Source of the DNA: Branchiostoma floridae
Lineage: Eukaryota > Chordata > Leptocardii > Amphioxiformes > Branchiostomatidae
Assembly (NCBI RefSeq): GCF_000003815.2
Contig: NC_049988.1
Coordinates: forward strand, 8,817,696-8,881,695
Length of the DNA stretch: 64,000 bases
Reading direction: 5' to 3'
Positions 11,866-24,743 of this stretch are shown piece by piece. How positions within the stretch are numbered: position 1 is the stretch's first letter; each line of letters starts with the position of its first letter. The notes beneath the pieces were generated by a model that worked only from the letters and a program-made list of their open reading frames with translations, did not search any database and was not told the origin of the DNA. Position numbers and translations under genes: made by a program.

Positions 11866-12200
11866 AGCTCACTTAAAATTTGCCAAAACAAAAAAGAGAT
11901 TCTGACACACCCTAGTAGTGCTTACACCGCCTTCATCATCAGATCGTCCTTATCAATCCTAGCTTCTGCCTACACTCTATTTCAGGCACATAACAAACAT
12001 TTGTCACATGGCATCCAATTTGAAAGGGAGCACAGCTTACTAAAAATTGACCAAAACATGAAAGAGATTCTAACAAACTTTATGCATACCCTAGTGCATA
12101 CACCTCCTTCATCATCAGATCGGTCTTATCAATCTGTGCATCTGCCTACACTCTATTTCAAACACACAACAAACATTTGTCACATGGCATCCAATTTGAA
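11866..12200 (+). repeat. Tandem duplication of about 170 bp, two copies
   Basis: The block from GGGAGCACAGCT through CTTCATCATCAGATCG and CTGCCTACACTCTATTTCA to TTTGTCACATGGCATCCAAT occurs twice in direct tandem. It creates open frames at 12001-12443 that look like artefacts of the repeat. Confidence 0.75.
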
Positions 12201-12711
12201 AGTTATCATTTCATACTTACTCAAGCGTATCTCATTCTATTCTGTAGAATTAGACAAGGGGCTAACCTATCTCAATGGATTGAATTCATCTTCCTCCCAA
12301 GCAAGAAATTGGTGCTGACGTTTTGTCAGATAGCACCGAGGGCAAGCTTTATCACTTCAGGGAAGCCTAGTTATCGATCATCCTCACCACTCCACCCTCC
12401 CGGTCTGCATGGCTCTGGGGTGCAATTAACTCTTGGACCTTAATTTCCCAACAGCCTGACGTTATCTGGTAGAGGAGAGTCAAAACTGGAACTACAGGAC
12501 TGACGACAGGAAGACACCTGCGTGTGGCTGAAGTTTCGCTCTTACATCTTCTTTCCAGGTTTGTACTCTCTGTTTCTGAGTAGAAACATAGTCTTTTTGG
12601 TTTGAATGTTATTACTGGTGTCTAAATGTAGTTTTGATAAGATTCTGCATTGTGTGGTACTAGTGAGTGCAATCATTACAAGGTAGTTGAATGTGTAGTG
12701 CCTTTTCCGTG

Positions 12712-12732
12712 AGGCCTGTCCTTGGTGCTGAA
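12712..12732 (-). promoter_or_regulatory. RE1/NRSE-like motif 1
   Basis: The minus strand reads TTCAGCACCAAGGACAG then GCCT. This closely matches the vertebrate REST/NRSF site (TTCAGCACC.CGGACAG.GCC type). It is one of five such motifs in the window. Confidence 0.5.
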
Positions 12733-13089
12733 CTAGGTTGGTAACAACTAGCGTTACATGACAAGTGTCTCTGCAACTTGTAGAAATATGAGATTGTTGC
12801 AATTTGACACTTGAGAAAAACATAAGCTACATGTACTTGCACTTTGGCAAGCTACAGTAAGGGTTCATATGCATCAAAAAGTTCAAAAAGCAAAAAGCAT
12901 TTGGAGCTGTCTCTTCACCATTAGACTCAGCACATTGATTGTTTCATGGGGCAGAAAATGAATCTTTCCACCCTCCTAATCTGAAACGTTTTGCGTGATT
13001 CACTGTAGCATATACAATACTGCATGGTCAAAAGACACAAGTGTAGTTTCACACATTTCAGAAGTCACGTACGAGGTATTACTGAGAAA

Positions 13090-13110
13090 TGCCCTGTCCT
13101 TGGTGCTGAT
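13090..13110 (-). promoter_or_regulatory. RE1/NRSE-like motif 2
   Basis: The minus strand reads ATCAGCACCAAGGACAG then GGCA. The 16-bp core TCAGCACCAAGGACAG is identical to motifs 1, 3 and 5, while the flanks are unrelated. Shared repeat ancestry is therefore not obvious. Confidence 0.5.
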
Positions 13111-13360
13111 CCTACATCAGACGATGTTCTTCCGTCCACCTGTTACCAAACAACTTCAGCAGCTGAAAATAGATAGAGCCAATTTACCAAGGATGCTCTG
13201 CCTCTGATGCCCAATCAATACCACAAGTGTGAGGTTTGCCTGCAGCCATCTGTTACCTACCTCCCTCACCCTTCAGCTCTAAAGCTCTCAAGGATGTTTA
13301 ATGAAACCAGAAACACAGGAGTGTCTTGGAAACCAGAAAGGCTGACATGGAGCCAAACTT

Positions 13361-13568
13361 CTGTAAATGCATTTAAGTTTGCAGGGATTTAATTTTGCGG
13401 TAGCGGGAAAGACGACTTTTCGCAGTGGTTTTAAGTTTGCGGTAGCAACATGCACTGTAGTCTTTTACTAACATGGAAAAAATGTTCACGGTAGTTTTAA
13501 GTTCGCAGTGAAGTGGCCACGCAAAAACTGCGAACATTAAACCACCGCGAAAGTTTCTGCATTTACAG
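13361..13568. mobile_element. MITE with CTGTAAATGCA termini
   Basis: Inverted ends CTGTAAATGCA / TGCATTTACAG, with a subterminal TTTAAGTTTGC and internal GGTGGTTTTAAGTT or AAACCACCGCGAA words. A second copy lies at 63323-63521. Non-coding. Confidence 0.75.
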
Positions 13569-13857
13569 TATATCTAAAGGGGAACTGTACCAATGAAATA
13601 AAGTGGAGACAACTTGGGTGCACATATCATTGTCAAGGTGACCAGAGTCAGTAACTCTAAATTTGCCATGTACCATCATAACGCTGATGACTACACTTTT
13701 CAACACCCAGCCCAAAGACCATACAAGTTAGACTTGTGTATTAGGTGCAAAAAACCAACAGTTCTTATTGATAAGTGATATCTAGGAAGCATTAAGCTTT
13801 CTCTCAAGCATAACATTTCAAGGAGAAGGTGATATCTTTGCATATTACTTGAAAAAG

Positions 13858-13878
13858 GATACTGTCCTTGGTGCTGAT
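13858..13878 (-). promoter_or_regulatory. RE1/NRSE-like motif 3
   Basis: The minus strand reads ATCAGCACCAAGGACAG then TATC. The core is intact and the 3' end is weaker than in motifs 1 and 2. Confidence 0.4.
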
Positions 13879-14510
13879 CTCATATGCAACAACAGTAATG
13901 CCCATACGATTATCATAATGCAACATATACCCACAGGCTTTTACAAAGCTGCAAATGGCAGCCATGTCTCCTAATGACTGAGCCTGTCCTTGTAATATCA
14001 GAACTAGTGGCTTTATATCAAGGACTTCTTGTGGCGTAAGATACTCCAAGCTAAGTATACTCTAAAGCTCTAGTGCACGATTTTTGGAAATTGGCTGGCA
14101 GAAACTGACTCCATGAATGGGTTCTGAACACTCTGCTGCACAGGGGGTGATCATCACCGGAAATTAAGTATACAGAGTTTGAGAGCACTCAGTGTTATCT
14201 ATTAGGAACATTATTTCCTCTGTAACTTCCTTCTGCTTCCACTGTTATTAGTGTAGTCAACTAGGAGAGTGGAAAGCTCTACCATGCCAAAGTTGGCCAT
14301 ATCTTTCAGTGCTGAAAATTTCTTTAAGAAATCTTTAATCTAGGTTCAAAACTTTTAACTCAAAAATTGTTTCTGTAAGAAGGCCTACCAAACTCCTACA
14401 TATGAAAAAGCATTCTTTCTTAGCCAGAACTCTTTCAATAGGTACCCTGTTAAAAGACAAATAATTCAACACTGGTGAGGATATAGGTTACAGATTGTAA
14501 TAAAACTTAC

Positions 14511-14597
14511 CTGAATGGTACTGGGAATGCAAACCTCTCTTTTAGATCCACAGACATGAAGGGCACGTAACTTCTTCCATTGATATTGGATGTGTGC
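14511..14597 (-). CDS. CAPN7: CAPN7 exon 7 (start of calpain protease core)
   Basis: An 87-bp exon with acceptor TTTTTTAG at its 5' side and donor G/GTAAGT at its 3' side. It encodes HTSNINGRSYVPFMSVDL then KERFAFPVPF, which aligns with the segment that opens the calpain core in vertebrate calpain-7 (RTTSKINGIEYVPFM...). Phase: the first G completes the Arg codon begun by exon 6, and the last two bases AG begin the next codon. The catalytic Cys, His and Asn lie in later exons, which I could not find in the remaining 14.5 kb. They are probably outside the window. Confidence 0.9.
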
Positions 14598-17500
14598 CTA
14601 AAAAAAAAGTAAAAAAATGTCAGCAAATGGGAAAAAATACAACTTTAGTTCAACCAGATGGACAGGTACAAGTCAACTAGCATACTTCAACTTGATTTCA
14701 CGCAAAAATTCCTTGTAATTTTTGCGGATTCTTCTCTGTCTGTATTGCTTGAATGTTCAGTGTAACGTTTTCTTTTTCTACACTTTTACTTTACATTATC
14801 TAACTGACTGCACTTAGCCCATGATGGGCATGGGTATGCAATAAAGATCACTGTCATTGTCATTGTCAGTATACACAAGCTGCATGAAATAAAAGCAATG
14901 TGGATATCACAATAAAGGAAGGCAAAAATAAGTTAAGAAAACTACTTGTTGAGCAGAATCATCCACTATTTCCGCATTTTGGAAAAATCAAACGTCCTTC
15001 TTCTTATGTAAATCGTTCGCAAACCGCAGTCACTTCTCAGAATCCTACCATTAAATCCTGTATATCCATTAAGAGCTTTTGAGTCATCCTGTTACCAAGA
15101 AACAAACAAACAAGTACTGGCAAACGGAAGCTCCTTTTCAAGTTGTCTTGTGTCCTGACCACTTAAACCAAAAAGGAACATCTGGCTTTTCCTTTCCTTC
15201 TGAAATTTATCTTAAGTTAAGTGACACATAGATATGCTGTGATCAGGCTGGATTAAAACTTCTGATAGCAAGCTTTTCTACTTACCGTAGGAAATCTACC
15301 TGGCCATATTTTGCCTTGAGAATGATCACCCTTACAAAGATCACAATGTAAGTATTTGTAGACAGATCATACTAGTTTGAAAATTTCACAGGTAGTGCAC
15401 TATGGACTTAGACAGCACCTGGGCTCCTGAAATATAATCATTCTTAGAAGATGTCTATCAATAGTATCAAGTCATACTTGTTGATAAAACTTAAGTCTGA
15501 ACTGATGCCAACATTCTGCAAATAGGAACTTTCTCTGATCAATGGATTCACTTCAAGTGGTTGGAATAAGATACAAAATAGCTCACAGTTATGCAACTTT
15601 TACATCAAGGAAATGGAAAAGCTGCCCTACATGTATATCCTGCTCACATGGACATTAGGTGCCATTGGAGATAACCGATTCCTTAAAGAGAAATGACTAG
15701 TAAGTGTAGACTTTGGGGCCAGTGAACTCTAGAGAACCGATCTGCACGCAGCCATAGGAACACCTTTTCATGCATTTCAACTGTCGGACAATATTTAGAC
15801 AAGGATAGAAATGAACCATTCTTTACTCTTCAAGCTTCTACAACAGTCTAGTGACCTGAGATAAAGTCATTAAAGCTACTTATCAATCTTGTGGGGTTTG
15901 CTAATAATCAGTAGATCTCAGTTCAGTCTCCCTGGGTTTGCTTAATTACTGCCCTAGCCCAGGCCAATCATTACTAGCAGTGTAATACAAAATGTAATTT
16001 GTCCAGGAGATTATTCACTGTGAAAAGTTTCTATTCAGGAAACGTATGAGAAAAACTTTGATCTCGTAGATGTGTACAGCAGACCTACAAATTATCAGGT
16101 CATTTCCTGTAGTCACTTTTGTCCCTAATTAAAGTTATGCATGTATAAAGTTTTTGCATGGTACTATGAGTTTTTAGTCTGATCATACACTTCTCAATAA
16201 TAGATCCCTGCTGCCACTCTTCCACTTGTTGATATACCAGTCTATTATTATAATAACTATTGTAATACACATTTTATAAAAAAGGAATTCATATTTTGAC
16301 ATTCATAATCAAGATTATTGTGTATATTTCAATACACATGTATCTGTGTCTTTTAGAATCTAAATTGAAAGGCTTAGCTTGCTTTTGTACGTACATGTAA
16401 GCATGTCGTAACAGTGTAAAGTGGTATTCAAAAAGTGCCTCAACACAATATGAATTTTCTTTTGGCACTTTTACACTGGACAACTTTGTTAAAACAATTA
16501 CTGTAGGGACTTATTTCAGTAATCTGCCTTCTGATCTCCCGGGTAATTTGGGGGCGACAAGCTTCATACCCAGAACCGCAATTGGGACTCACTAATTAGC
16601 CAAATGTTCTGTGTCACTGATTACAGAACCTGTAGGTAATGACAAGTATGACGGTGGAGATAAAAGGACTTCTATTATGAGGATTTTGTTAATCCTCCCA
16701 CACTAATGCCCCATTGAAAACTGTAACAGCCACACAAATTATCCTTTTACACACGTTTCCACTGGAGATTGCAAATGTGCTGCAACAGTTAAGCAAATCC
16801 ATCCAAACATCTGATGGATTACATAATGAATTTCATCTATAGATGAAAACCAATTTTTTTATACTCTGTGTGTTTGTTTAAAACCATACTGCACCATATT
16901 CCAATCTTTTATTGTTTACTCATTTACACACCGTTTCCACTAGAGGATGCAAACGTTCTGCAACAGCTAAACAAATACCCAAACATGTGATGGTTTACAC
17001 AATGAATTTCATAGATAAAGACCAATCTTTTGATACTCTGTGTGTTCTGTTTTAAATCATACTGCACCATATTCCGATATTTTATGGTCTACTCATTTAC
17101 ACACGTTTCCACTAGAGGATTCAAATGTGCTGCAACAGCTAAGCAAATACCCCAAAATCGAATGGATCACACAATGAATTTCATACTACTAGATAAAGAC
17201 CAATCTTTTGATACTCGGTGTGTTTTGTTTTAAACCATACTGCACCATATTCCAATCTTTTATGGTCTACCCATTATGATTTACACACGTTTTCACTAGA
17301 GGATGCAAACGTTCTGCAACAGTTAAGCAAATACCCTAAAATCTGATGGACCTGAATGAATTTCACAGATAAAGACTGATTTTTTTATACTCTGTGTTTT
17401 TGAAAATCATACTGCATCATATTCCAATAATGAAAGCAAGGGTTACATACATTGTAAATCCAATTTTTGTTGCTGTACAGTCACTCAGCAATCACTATCT

Positions 17501-18132
17501 GTTGGAAATAGGATTGCTGCCCTGGGTACTGGTTACTTTTCCATGTTGAAATGCTCATCCAATAACAAGTATTTCTAAAAATCTTATTGTCAAAATATGA
17601 TTTGCCTTAGTGTTCGAAATTTAATCTTACAGGGTCACAGAATAACACACCACCTATTTGTTAATTACACGTTGATACAAGTTTCCATTTTGATGGAATC
17701 AACAACTTCTGATGATATGGCTTGAGTGATCGGTGTGGTTTCTGTATCTAGGGCAGGTAGCAGGAAGCAATTACATTGTACAGATAACAAATTGTCTGAT
17801 TCCGGCAACATGAACCTTTGACACATGAGAAGCAAATAGCCAATCATTGGTCAACATAATCATCGTGACCTAGTAACATCACTCAACAAACATTGTACAT
17901 GTACACTGGACTCTTATCCAGAAAACATTTGCTCATCTAGTAGATAAATAAGCAATAAATATCCTACATTTGCTGTTCCATATACTCTATCACACATCAA
18001 GGACTTGCACACATGTAGTAGTATACCGGAAACTTATGGTGCATTCATTGAAGATAATGTCAGTATTGTTTCTTCAGCAACAACATTAAGAAGATACACA
18101 TTATTACATAGACAAGATAGTGAAGACCTTAC
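14598..18132 (-). other. CAPN7 intron 6
   Basis: A 3.5-kb intron bounded by GTAAGG (18127-18132) and TTTTTTAG. It holds a tandem repeat at about 16735-17425 and otherwise unremarkable AT-rich sequence. The open frame at 16289-16483 has no domain. Confidence 0.8.
16735..17425 (+). repeat. About 180-bp tandem satellite, 4 units
   Basis: Each unit carries TTTACACACGTTTCCACT, CTGCAACAG(C/T)TAAGCAAAT, AATGAATTTCA, GATACTCTGTGTGTT and CATACTGCACCATATTCCAA in that order. Four copies are seen, starting near 16745, 16922, 17096 and 17280. The fourth is truncated and more diverged. Located in CAPN7 intron 6. Confidence 0.85.
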
Positions 18133-18348
18133 CTAAGAACTTTAATTTCTTCTGCTGTATACCTCCCACCACCTCCTGTGGGACTCTTCTTTCCACCACC
18201 ACCACCCCCTGACCCTTTGCTGGCAGGTGTGTCATCGCTCAGGTTGAGACCTGCAACTCCAAGGGGAGGGATGGCTCTGTTTGTAGCTGGTCTCTGTGGA
18301 GATGCCCCTCTCTGGGTAGTAGCTTGTTTTTTCTTCAGTTGTTCAGCT
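18133..18348 (-). CDS. CAPN7: CAPN7 exon 6 (linker between MIT repeats and protease core)
   Basis: A 216-bp exon with acceptor GTGAAACAG and donor G/GTAAGG. The frame begins AG|A-GCT-GAA, completing an Arg and giving AEQLKKKQATTQRG. A Pro/Ser/Gly-rich linker with two Gly runs follows, and then RYTAEEIKVLR. The closing segment is nearly identical to vertebrate calpain-7 (RYTAEEIEVLR). The linker is low-complexity and poorly conserved, as in vertebrates, but the poly-Gly runs are specific here. Confidence 0.92.
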
Positions 18349-18424
18349 CTGTTTCACAATAAAGTAAAAATTCTATAGTTACCAGCAATATAAAAGAAGT
18401 GCTGAGCATTGATACAGCTAATTT

Positions 18425-18625
18425 CAAGTCCTTCCTGCACCAGAGGGTGCATATGGCAGCACCCATCTCCTTTTCAGTAGCCCTGGGCCACACAACTTTG
18501 TGCAATCACTATAGCAGGGGGCTAGTTCACTGGTAGCAGTGTGTGTTCAACTTCCATACTCTTTTCCGAATGCTGAGTGCTAATCAGAAAAAGCAGCATT
18601 TTAAAAGTCTTTGGTATGACTTGAC
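18425..18625 (-). repeat. 5'-truncated copy of the SINE at 760-1076
   Basis: It shares GGGTGC..CC, TACTGAAA.GGAGATGGGTGC, GTGTGGCCCAGGGCT and AGCACTCAGCATTC with the complete element but lacks the tRNA-like head. It sits 77 bp upstream, in the sense of CAPN7, of exon 6. Confidence 0.75.
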
Positions 18626-19668
18626 TGCATGACTGCAAATATATCATTCTGTAGAGCAGTAAAGTTATCAAAAGAAAAATATCATTATTTACGCACAATG
18701 ATAAAGACTACTGAACACAATTGACATGGTGCTGTTTGAAATAGATAAGCTAAATAGGGCTAAATAAGTAGTGGTCAGAGGTTTGATGCAATGCAGCCAG
18801 CCATTTCTGTATGCCTGTAGAATTAAGATGGTGCATAAAATGGTTCTTGTACCAGTTGACAAAGCAGGTAGAACAAGATGGAGCATTATAACAGATCAAC
18901 AACACTGGCAACTCAGTTGCTCAAATACTGAATTTAAAACTTTCCACTCATTTGTTTTGACAACATAACTTCATCAAGCATAATTTTTTTTACTGATTTT
19001 GCTATTGAAACACTACCTTAAAAGTCTAATACTAGACTTGATCACTGTAAAATAATGCCTCACGTTTATGCCATAAGATCTCTATTATGAATGCCTAGCA
19101 CGTTCTTTGCCATCATTAAGGCTTGAGGTTTAAATAGCATGACTTCCCATGTTCACAGAGATGGCAGACAGTGAAAAGGATACAAAGAATAGTTCAGCCT
19201 TTGGATCAATAAAGGAATTGCTTCGCTTTATCTGCAATCAGTTCAGCCATTTCAGTTTCACAGCTGCCTTCTTTGGGAAACCTTTTAGGTCAAGTGGGTC
19301 TAAACATGTTAATGTCATTGTCATCTGCCTATGATTCCTTCATGTCCATTGTCAGGCAATATTGGCATGGAACAGGGGAATAGATTGCAGCAATTACATG
19401 CACCATTCGTCACAATCAAGAATTGGCCGACTAGGAAGGTCTGATACATCTTCATACAGAATACTGAAGAGATCGATAACATTGAGCATCTCAACTAATC
19501 ACAAGGGATCTAGAATTAGGTCAACTACATTTACATGACCGAGTAGTAGTTTGATGTGCTTCCCAAATGACTAGGGACTGAGAAGTCTATAATTTGTCAG
19601 ATCACACAGCTCCAATAAGATCTAACTTTAATTCAAAGTGCAAGACCAAAGTAAATGAGGTGCCATCA

Positions 19669-20176
19669 CTTACAATTAGGGGTGGGTACCGGGACAGAAA
19701 ATTCAAGTAAAGGTCCAGTCCAGGTCCGGACTTGAACGTGGACCTAATTTAATTATCATAATATCAGTGAATGAATGAATGAATAAATGAATGAAAAGTT
19801 GGGAATGGGCGATACTCAAAACAATTGTCCATCTACTGGTATTTTAAAATCCTATCTTCATGGAAACAAGTCTACACGTGTAACTCTCTATATACAAATG
19901 TAGGTATAGACCTAAGTTTGACTATAAGAACTTGATAAAAAATTACTAATACATGTATATCAACTCTCCTCTGCTTTGCTCTAATGTTATTTTCTTGGAT
20001 CTGTAAAGCTTAACAAAAATGAACAGCTACCGGTACAATCTGTTTATTTTCTTATCGGTCCAAAATCTGGTCCTCTGATTTTTTTCAGGTCTGTTTTTTC
20101 TGGACCGGTCCAACAAGAAAAATATGGTTTTGTACCAGTCTTGTACATCGTACCGGTACCCACCCCTGCTTACAAT
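19669..20176. mobile_element. hAT-type MITE with 8-bp target duplication
   Basis: The element 19677-20168 has ends TAGGGGTGGGTACCGG / CCGGTACCCACCCCTG. Perfect 8-bp direct repeats CTTACAAT flank it at 19669-19676 and 20169-20176. Eight-bp duplications are typical of hAT elements. The interior is rich in GGACCGGTCC-like words and has no transposase. Confidence 0.8.
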
Positions 20177-23100
20177 TCTTGCAAATTCTGAATACAGAAA
20201 CTGCTTCAGATCTATAACTGACTGTCAGAGGGCCTATGTTGCCATGCAGGAGCCACACCATAGATGAACCTCACTCAAATCACAGACACTTTCTTGGAAA
20301 TACATCTTGAATAACATTAGTGCTTGTAATTAGTTTATGCCCTCACTTGAAAGTGTCATAGGTGTAAGCCTTTTAACCTTAGTTTCCCTCTTGCATGTGC
20401 GTCACACTAGTTGCCTAAGGTCAGTACTGTATTTCAAAGGGAGATTTCATTAAGTTGAATGACTCCATTGGAACAGAACTCTCCCTGTGGCAAAGTCTGA
20501 AATTTTGCTTTTCACACATACATTGTAGATCAATAAAGGTAGCTGAACCCCACAAGTTGAATGTTGTAAATACCTACTTACCAACCAAGGGTAAAATTTG
20601 AGACTAGCAATTTTGTCAAAATGGGATTCAATTTCCTCAGCTAGTGTTATTTGACCTTGGAGAATGGTAGTGGTTTGTGAACTTCCAGTGGATTAATATT
20701 GTACATCTTGACAGCTGCATACTAAAAGGTATGCAACTATCAGTTCTAACAGTTGGCGATTAAGAAGTAATACTATATCAGAACCAACAGAAAGTTATCA
20801 ACATGATACTCTCATCCGTTTATAAACATACCAAATGCAGTTTTCAAACACAGTAACTGTTGCAATATGGAAAGAATGATCAATTCACATTTTATCAAAG
20901 GCTAGCATTAGCAAATGACGTGCATCATTTCCGTGATTATGAAGGAGGATTCAAAGCAATGAGACAACAAAGATACATCAGACTGATAGCTTAAGCTATG
21001 GGCACAACCCGCCGTACGTGCAAATACGTGCTGTCTACGTGCTGTCTACGTGACAAAACAATCTTTGGGCAATCTTTGGGGATCTGTAAGTGGTAGGTAC
21101 CATCTCCGTATGAACTCGTAGGGGATCTGACGGATTTTGGAGCACGCAGACACGCCATAGAACTTTACGTGCACGCAAAACTTTGTGTGCCATCGGGCTG
21201 CGGATTCACCCCCTACACGCCTGCCCTGTACAGCCTGAACGTTTTCAAAAATACGTGGCGGACATGACCTCCAAAAAAAATGTACCGTCAATTTGCACGT
21301 ACAGCAGGTTGTGCCTTTAGCTTTAGGGCCAGATCTGTACCTAAACCTCTGTGTCTGACGTTCAGTATGCAGCTCTAAGTCAGTGAGCCAGTCACAGCGT
21401 TGCAAAGGTGACTAATCCAAACTTAATCAAAGGTCAGTAAGCAAGCACAATCCTTCATTTCAGAGGATTATCACTAAAACTTTGCTGAGCTTACATGCAG
21501 GTTTGCCAATAGAGCCACAAACTAATCACAATACTTAGTCAAAGGTCAGTAACTTGAGTAAGCAAGGGCAATCTTTCATTTCCAAGGATTTAGCTGCAAG
21601 GATTATCCCTAAAACTTTGTTGAGCTTAGGTTTGCCAATGGAGCCACAAACTAATCATAGTGGTGCCACATTACCTTGCAATCAAAAAAAGAAGAAGAAA
21701 GGTTCAAAGATTAAAGAGAATACTCAAAGGCTTCAAAGAGACCTGAGAGTATAGATGGACAACAGATATGATAAAAGGTTTTCATTATACTAATGGCCAA
21801 ATAGTCCATATATACAGTGTTGAAACACAGGTGCTACATTACAAAAATTACATAGTAATTACTACTGATCAGATTCTATAGATCAAACGGCTAACATGTT
21901 TGTAACTCACAATAATGCATCCAAAAATTTGGTTCAAATTTTCAGCTGACAGCCTTGTTATATATAACAGAATGGCCCATCTAGTGCGTAAATACTTATA
22001 GATAGGGTTATGATTTTTTAGTTATAAAAGTTTATCTATTTACAAGAAATCAGTTGTAAGACACAAATAAGACCTTAGTTTAAACTGTAAGTCTTAGTTT
22101 TGCTAACAAATGTAGCAAGGTTGTAGTTATATGACCTTCAAGGTACATTTTGTATAACATTCAAAACTCAACAAGTTTTTATTCCATTCCGAAAATTAAA
22201 GAAAGAAGACCCTTAAATCATTACAACTTTGCAACATGTTAGTCTTTAAAATCTTACATCTACATGTATATTGAAAAATGCCAAGGTTGTTGATTCAGTG
22301 ACCTTCAAGCCAGAGTATATGAAGGACGTTGTAGTTGCCTGGGGCTTCTTATACCGGGACCAGGTGGTAGATAGACCACAGTATCAAACTTTCAGAGGGC
22401 TCAGCTGGAAACAGCTTTTGCATTTGAAACATGATGATTAGCAACCTCCCTGACTAAGGCATTAACATCATATTGAGTGTATCATATTGAGTATATCAAA
22501 AGAGCCTAATGCAGAAAACTGTGTAAACATGCCGCTGAATGAACAACAAGTCATTATAGTTTATAGAGCATCAAACAAGGAGGAGAGATATACAGGAAAT
22601 AAAGCCTTATTACTTAGTCGTAATAGGGTATCAGCTAAGATGAAAGCTTAGTTTTTAACAAAAAAGTCCCTTTGAAAGAAATGAAAGCTTGTCGCCAATT
22701 CATGATGGCCTATCAAGGTAGACAGACTCAGGAAATGGTGTCAGACTTAGTACCTCTAATGTGAGGGTCAGATTTGACATGGGCAATCTAGGACAAGATG
22801 GACAACATAGTTGTGCAGAGCAAAAGTCTACTACAATGCTACATGTGACTTCTTGTAACTTCAATCATAAAAGTTTTCCTTTTTGATATGATTTTGTACT
22901 TTTAATGGGAAAGACGAACAAGGTAACCATAAAAAATATCCCTTGACATATTTGACATATGTCATACAATATTTCATGTCATAGCTGGCATGCATAGACC
23001 ATATGACACTCTTCCAAAATTGCTGACAATCCATACCAGAATCTTCTTTTTTCTAGCACTCCTCTAGCATTTCCAATGAAACGTACAAAATGACAAGTCA

Positions 23101-23318
23101 ACAGAAAAATCTTTTGGGAAAATAAGTACATGGTAATGTTACAATTTGGATACACAACATAACCCATATTTGTTCTGGAATTTGTTTGACTGCATGCTCT
23201 CCCACATGCTCAATTTCCCTTTCCCTTTCCCCATTGTTTTCACTTTCTATAATAGACAAATCTCTAGAGAATCTGACACATGTACAAAATGTAACCTTAG
23301 GCATATTCTTCAGTGACC
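20177..23318. other. Intronic, nothing recognised
   Basis: There is no supported exon. Around 21000-21400 the sequence is richer in ACGTG words (TACGTGC repeated). It carries a 119-codon open frame on the minus strand without a recognisable domain or splice context. Confidence 0.4.
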
Positions 23319-23776
23319 TTAGGCCACACCAATTTAATTTCTTGGTTCACGGATTTTTTCATAAAACATATGGAGCGAAAGGGCGAAATAAATATAAAAA
23401 TAAAGATTGTAAAATGGTTGGGGTAAAGTTAAGGGCTAATCCAAAACATAAAGAATAAAAAGTTTTCAGCTTGAAAAAGTACAAAACCACTATTAATATA
23501 CAGTAACAGCACCTGTTGGTTACAAATTACAAAAGTAGTGTCACTTTCTATGTTTCATCGTCCCATTCTTCATGAATGAAAAATATAACTGCAATAATAA
23601 TACCCACATTTTAAGGAGCTTATAATATAAAGGCCAATTTGCTACACCAGAAAGTTGGTGAGTGGTTTTATTAATGGTGAAAATTTGCTGAGTGGTGATC
23701 TTTATTTTTATTTTTTTTTCCAAAAAATTGGAGCGAGCGAATCCGTGAACCAAGAAATAAAATTGGTGTGGCCTTA
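23319..23776. mobile_element. MITE with TTAGGCCACACC ends
   Basis: The inverted ends extend about 40 bp. The left end reads TTAGGCCACACCAATTTAAT, then TTCTTGGTTCACGGATT. The right end is its reverse complement with few changes. The interior is AT-rich with no transposase. Ends are approximate and no clear target duplication was resolved. Confidence 0.7.
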
Positions 23777-24743
23777 GTGCAATATCCATCCTGTAATTGT
23801 TATACAAAAGCTGGATTCCTAGAAATGTGGAAAATTTTATTGAGTTACTTGACCTAATTTTTCCACCATTAGCAATTTCCATCACAGGGGTACAAGCTTT
23901 TTGATACGATTGAGAAATAATGACTTCAACAAAGCAGATTTTAACAGCCATTTGCACAGGGATTAGTGGTACATGAAATGGCTTCATCCAACAAATGGAC
24001 AGATTCAGGTCAATTTGAAGTTGTTCAGTGGCATATATCGATTGTAAGGTTTCTTGGAAGCACACCATCAACATGTAAGTGTGCTTTGTTAGAAATCTAT
24101 CCAAAAAGGGTACCAAAAGACCAGTGACTAGCACCGTGTATTCTCTGATGAATTATAGTAGCACTGAGTGATTTTGGAACTAGTTGTATACATGTACATG
24201 TCCATGCATGCTTGCTTTGCATTGGTTCATGTATGTCAAAAAGAATTTAGATATGGTATAATGAATTTCTGCTTTCCTTGCACTTTGGATAAAGAGTTCA
24301 GTTCATGTTTTTTTGGCTATGAAAATAGCCCACAATATCCTGTATTGGGAATACAATTATATGATATATATAATCACTGTCTCTTGCTTTGTTAAGTGTT
24401 TCCCCTATTGGGAAATGCAGAAGATTACGCAAGGTCCTCAAGTGGCCAAAGGTCCCACAGCAATAACATACAATCTGTGGCAACTGATCATTAAAAAGGG
24501 GGGCAAGCATTGGAGAAATGAGATGCGAACAGACCATGACTCAATGAATGGATGAAGCTCCTAGTACAAGTGAACATAAAACCACCTCAAATATTTCATG
24601 GCTGATGGTATCATATTTGGTGGCAATGCCGTTTCGAAAACATGCATTAAGAAGACTCAATGGAAAACATGTTGTAACTTGAGAAAAGGGTGTCAACTGT
24701 CAAGGTAAATCCTAAAAAAATCTAATGCTTCCTGACAGGTAAC

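Noticed and set aside
18178-18378. Open + strand frame with a PPPPPP run
   Set aside because: It is antisense to CAPN7 exon 6, whose Gly codons read as Pro on the other strand.
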